Source of the DNA: Chitinophagales bacterium
GTDB lineage: Bacteria; Bacteroidota; Bacteroidia; Chitinophagales; Saprospiraceae
Direction of reading: 5' to 3'
Length of the DNA stretch: 7,722 nucleotides
NCBI GenBank assembly: GCA_013297575.1
Contig: JAAFHO010000254.1
Coordinates: 1-7,722, forward strand
How positions within the stretch are numbered: the stretch's first letter is position 1; each line of letters begins with the position of its first letter. The translations under genes were made by a program, and so were the position numbers. Under the pieces are notes generated by a model. The model was given only the letters and a program-made list of their open reading frames with translations, had not been told where the DNA came from and searched no databases. Of the stretch, positions 6,431-7,722 are shown one piece after another.

Positions 6431-7533
6431 GATTCAAGAATTGTCCCGTTTTCTACTTCAAATACCTTATATACCGCACCAAAAGAGGCTACGACTTCTT
6501 CCAGTCGGTTGCGTTGTGTATCGGTAATAAATATTTGTTGCACTTGCCTTTCGAGCAAAAGTCCTACTAAATGCCGAACGCGCAGACTATCTAATTTGTC
6601 AAAAATATCATCGAGTAATAAAATTGGGCTGCCGCCTATACGCGTGCGCAGGTACTCGAATTGCGCAAGGCGTAAAGCAAGTAAAAACGATTTTAATTGC
6701 CCCTGAGATGCAAATTTTTTGAGCGGTTGTCCATCTAAAACAAACAATAGATCGTCGCGGTGTGGGCCAGCAGAAGTACGTTCCGAATAGCGGTCTTTTG
6801 AGTGGTTTTCTTCCAAAATAGCCGCATAATCTTGTTTTTCTGGCCAATCGGAGTCCAATGCAATGGAAGCCACTTCGCGGTGTCCCGATATGGTTTGGTA
6901 CAATTCCTGAAACAATGGCTGAATATTGGCCACCATAGCGTATCGTTCTGTTTGGATAGCCGCCGCGGGCAAAGGCATTTGACGATCAATGGCTTCTAAC
7001 AATAACGGTTCAAAATAACGCTGTGCTGCAAAGTTTTTTAACAATGCATTGCGTTGCTTGAGCAAATTGTTAAAAGTAATCAGGTGTTGGAGGTACTGTG
7101 GGGAAATCTGCGAAAGCGTCGTATCCAAATAACGCCTGCGTTCTTCACTGCCATCTTGTACAAGCGTAACATCATCTGGGGCAATCATAACTGCCGGAAA
7201 CTTACCAATATGATCGGCTAATCGAGCAATAGGTGTACCATTTACTTCGAGTTCTTTCCGCTTGTCGGCCATCATTTTGATGACTACTTTATGGTACGAG
7301 CCATCGGTATCAAATCGGCCATCTACCCGCAAAAAAGGCGCTTGGTGCTGTACCATCGCTTTATCGGGCAGCCCTCTGTGGCTTTTGGTTAAACACAGGT
7401 AATGTATTGCATCCAAAATATTGGTTTTACCCATGCCATTTAGTCCTACAAAGCAGTTAATGCCCGGAGAACATTCGAGTGTTTGGGCGGTATAGTTTTT
7501 GAAATGCGTGAGTTGAAGCGATTGAAGCAGCAA
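6427..7533 (-). CDS. recF: DNA replication and repair protein RecF, TTG start
   Basis: A 368-residue SMC/ABC-type ATPase that binds ssDNA-dsDNA junctions and, with RecO and RecR, loads RecA at gaps. The Walker A motif GLNGMGKT is at 30-37, the ABC signature SQGQLKSFLLALRLAQ at 276-291, and Walker B with D-loop ILLLDDIFDKLD at 304-315; TSAGPHRDDL (253-262) is also typical of RecF. Length is normal for the family. The best start is TTG at 7533-7531, giving MLLQSLQLTHFKNY, which lines up with family N-termini of the form M-x-L-x-x-L-x-L-x-x-F/Y-K-N. No in-frame ATG exists between it and the -7 box 20 bases upstream; the codon just before is ATT, another possible rare start. The 3' end overlaps the convergent glutamate-synthase-like gene by 4 bp. 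It is not beside dnaA or dnaN here. Confidence 0.96.
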   Translation of the reverse strand: MLLQSLQLTHFKNYTAQTLECSPGINCFVGLNGMGKTNILDAIHYLCLTKSHRGLPDKAMVQHQAPFLRVDGRFDTDGSYHKVVIKMMADKRKELEVNGTPIARLADHIGKFPAVMIAPDDVTLVQDGSEERRRYLDTTLSQISPQYLQHLITFNNLLKQRNALLKNFAAQRYFEPLLLEAIDRQMPLPAAAIQTERYAMVANIQPLFQELYQTISGHREVASIALDSDWPEKQDYAAILEENHSKDRYSERTSAGPHRDDLLFVLDGQPLKKFASQGQLKSFLLALRLAQFEYLRTRIGGSPILLLDDIFDKLDSLRVRHLVGLLLERQVQQIFITDTQRNRLEEVVASFGAVYKVFEVENGTILES

Positions 7534-7553
7534 AATATGGTGTTGATTGGCCG

Positions 7554-7561
7554 CAAAGGTA
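7554..7561 (-). promoter_or_regulatory. recF: -7 promoter box of recF
   Basis: On the minus strand TACCTTTG is a perfect match to the Bacteroidota -7 consensus and identical to the iscS box. Transcription would start about 5-8 bases further on, near 7546-7549, giving a leader of only about 13-16 bases before the TTG start codon. No TTTG is visible at the -33 distance, which falls inside the inverted repeat at 7575-7599. This box also marks an upstream limit for the recF start codon. Confidence 0.5.
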
Positions 7562-7574
7562 GTTGATTATTTAG

Positions 7575-7599
7575 TAGAGATGATGTAAGTCCATCTCTA
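7575..7599 (-). repeat. Inverted repeat TAGAGATG-N9-CATCTCTA at the cyclase stop codon; possible terminator or operator
   Basis: Perfect 8-bp arms at 7575-7582 and 7592-7599 enclose a 9-base loop. On the minus strand the first arm begins with the cyclase TAG stop codon, and the second ends 13 bases before the recF -7 box. Placement right after a gene end suits a transcription terminator, but the stem is A/T-rich (3 G/C pairs of 8) and no U-run follows. It also covers the -33 zone of recF, so it could be an operator. Which role applies cannot be decided from sequence alone. Confidence 0.4.
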
Positions 7600-7722
7600 A
7601 TCTATAAAATACATATCCACCTCTCCAATATTTTTAACGGGCAAAGAGCCTCTAAACGTACAATTAAAGTCGTTTTTGATGAGTGAATGGGTACTATGGC
7701 TGATATTGATACGTCCAGGCAT
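7597..7722 (-). CDS. Class III adenylate/guanylate cyclase, C-terminal end (41 residues, cut by window edge)
   Basis: Reading the minus strand inward from the right edge gives 41 sense codons and a TAG stop at 7599-7597. The peptide starts MPGRINISHSTHSLIK and ends GEVDMYFID. The series PGRINIS...T..LIK, then F.C.FRG, then KN.GEVDMYF is the characteristic end of bacterial class III nucleotide cyclase catalytic domains, where GRVNIS-type and KGEIDMYF-type motifs close the fold. Such enzymes make cAMP or cGMP from ATP or GTP. The catalytic metal-binding aspartates and substrate-specificity residues are upstream of the window edge, so activity, specificity and any sensor domains cannot be judged. 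The ATG at 7722-7720 is most likely an internal methionine. recF follows 63 bp downstream on the same strand but has its own -7 box. Confidence 0.75.
   Translation of the reverse strand: MPGRINISHSTHSLIKNDFNCTFRGSLPVKNIGEVDMYFID

Overview
The window looks like ordinary chromosome from a member of the phylum Bacteroidota, plausibly a Chitinophagales/Saprospirales-like lineage. The evidence is the start regions, which are mostly A/T-rich without a Shine-Dalgarno sequence, three exact matches to the Bacteroidota -7 promoter box TAnnTTTG in intergenic DNA, the protein flavour (GH20 hexosaminidase with a Bacteroidota-type leader, membrane-anchored glutamate-synthase-like protein, TIGR04283-type glycosyltransferase), and moderate GC. 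The exact genus cannot be read from this sequence. No mobile element, tRNA, rRNA, CRISPR array or phage gene is visible, and no gap between genes exceeds 300 bases.

Layout. On the left, minus strand: the first 84 codons of iscU (cut by the window edge) and upstream of it iscS, forming an iscS-iscU pair of the ISC iron-sulfur cluster pathway with its promoter at about 1574-1601. A 174-bp divergent intergenic region separates iscS from a plus-strand block: a secreted, multidomain GH20 beta-N-acetylhexosaminidase (1695-4007), a family 2 glycosyltransferase (4103-4792), and a membrane-anchored FMN/3Fe-4S glutamate-synthase-like protein (4835-6430) that seems to have its own -7 box. On the right, minus strand: recF (6427-7533), convergent with the glutamate-synthase-like gene and sharing 4 bp of overlapping stop codons, and then the last 41 codons of a class III adenylate/guanylate cyclase (7597-7722), cut by the right edge.

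How the genes work together. IscS takes sulfur from cysteine and passes it to the IscU scaffold. The glutamate-synthase-like protein carries a predicted 3Fe-4S cluster and would be a client of that pathway, but the two are not in one operon. The hexosaminidase releases terminal N-acetylhexosamines from chitin-, glycan- or peptidoglycan-derived material. RecF is a housekeeping recombination-repair protein. The neighbours look like unrelated genes side by side rather than one pathway. I found no convincing new system. The points worth a second look are the TTG start and very short leader of recF, an 8-bp inverted repeat over the cyclase stop codon and the recF promoter, an inverted repeat at the predicted iscS transcription start, the truncated membrane-tethered glutamate-synthase architecture, and a 42-codon partial cyclase that a length-limited gene caller would miss.
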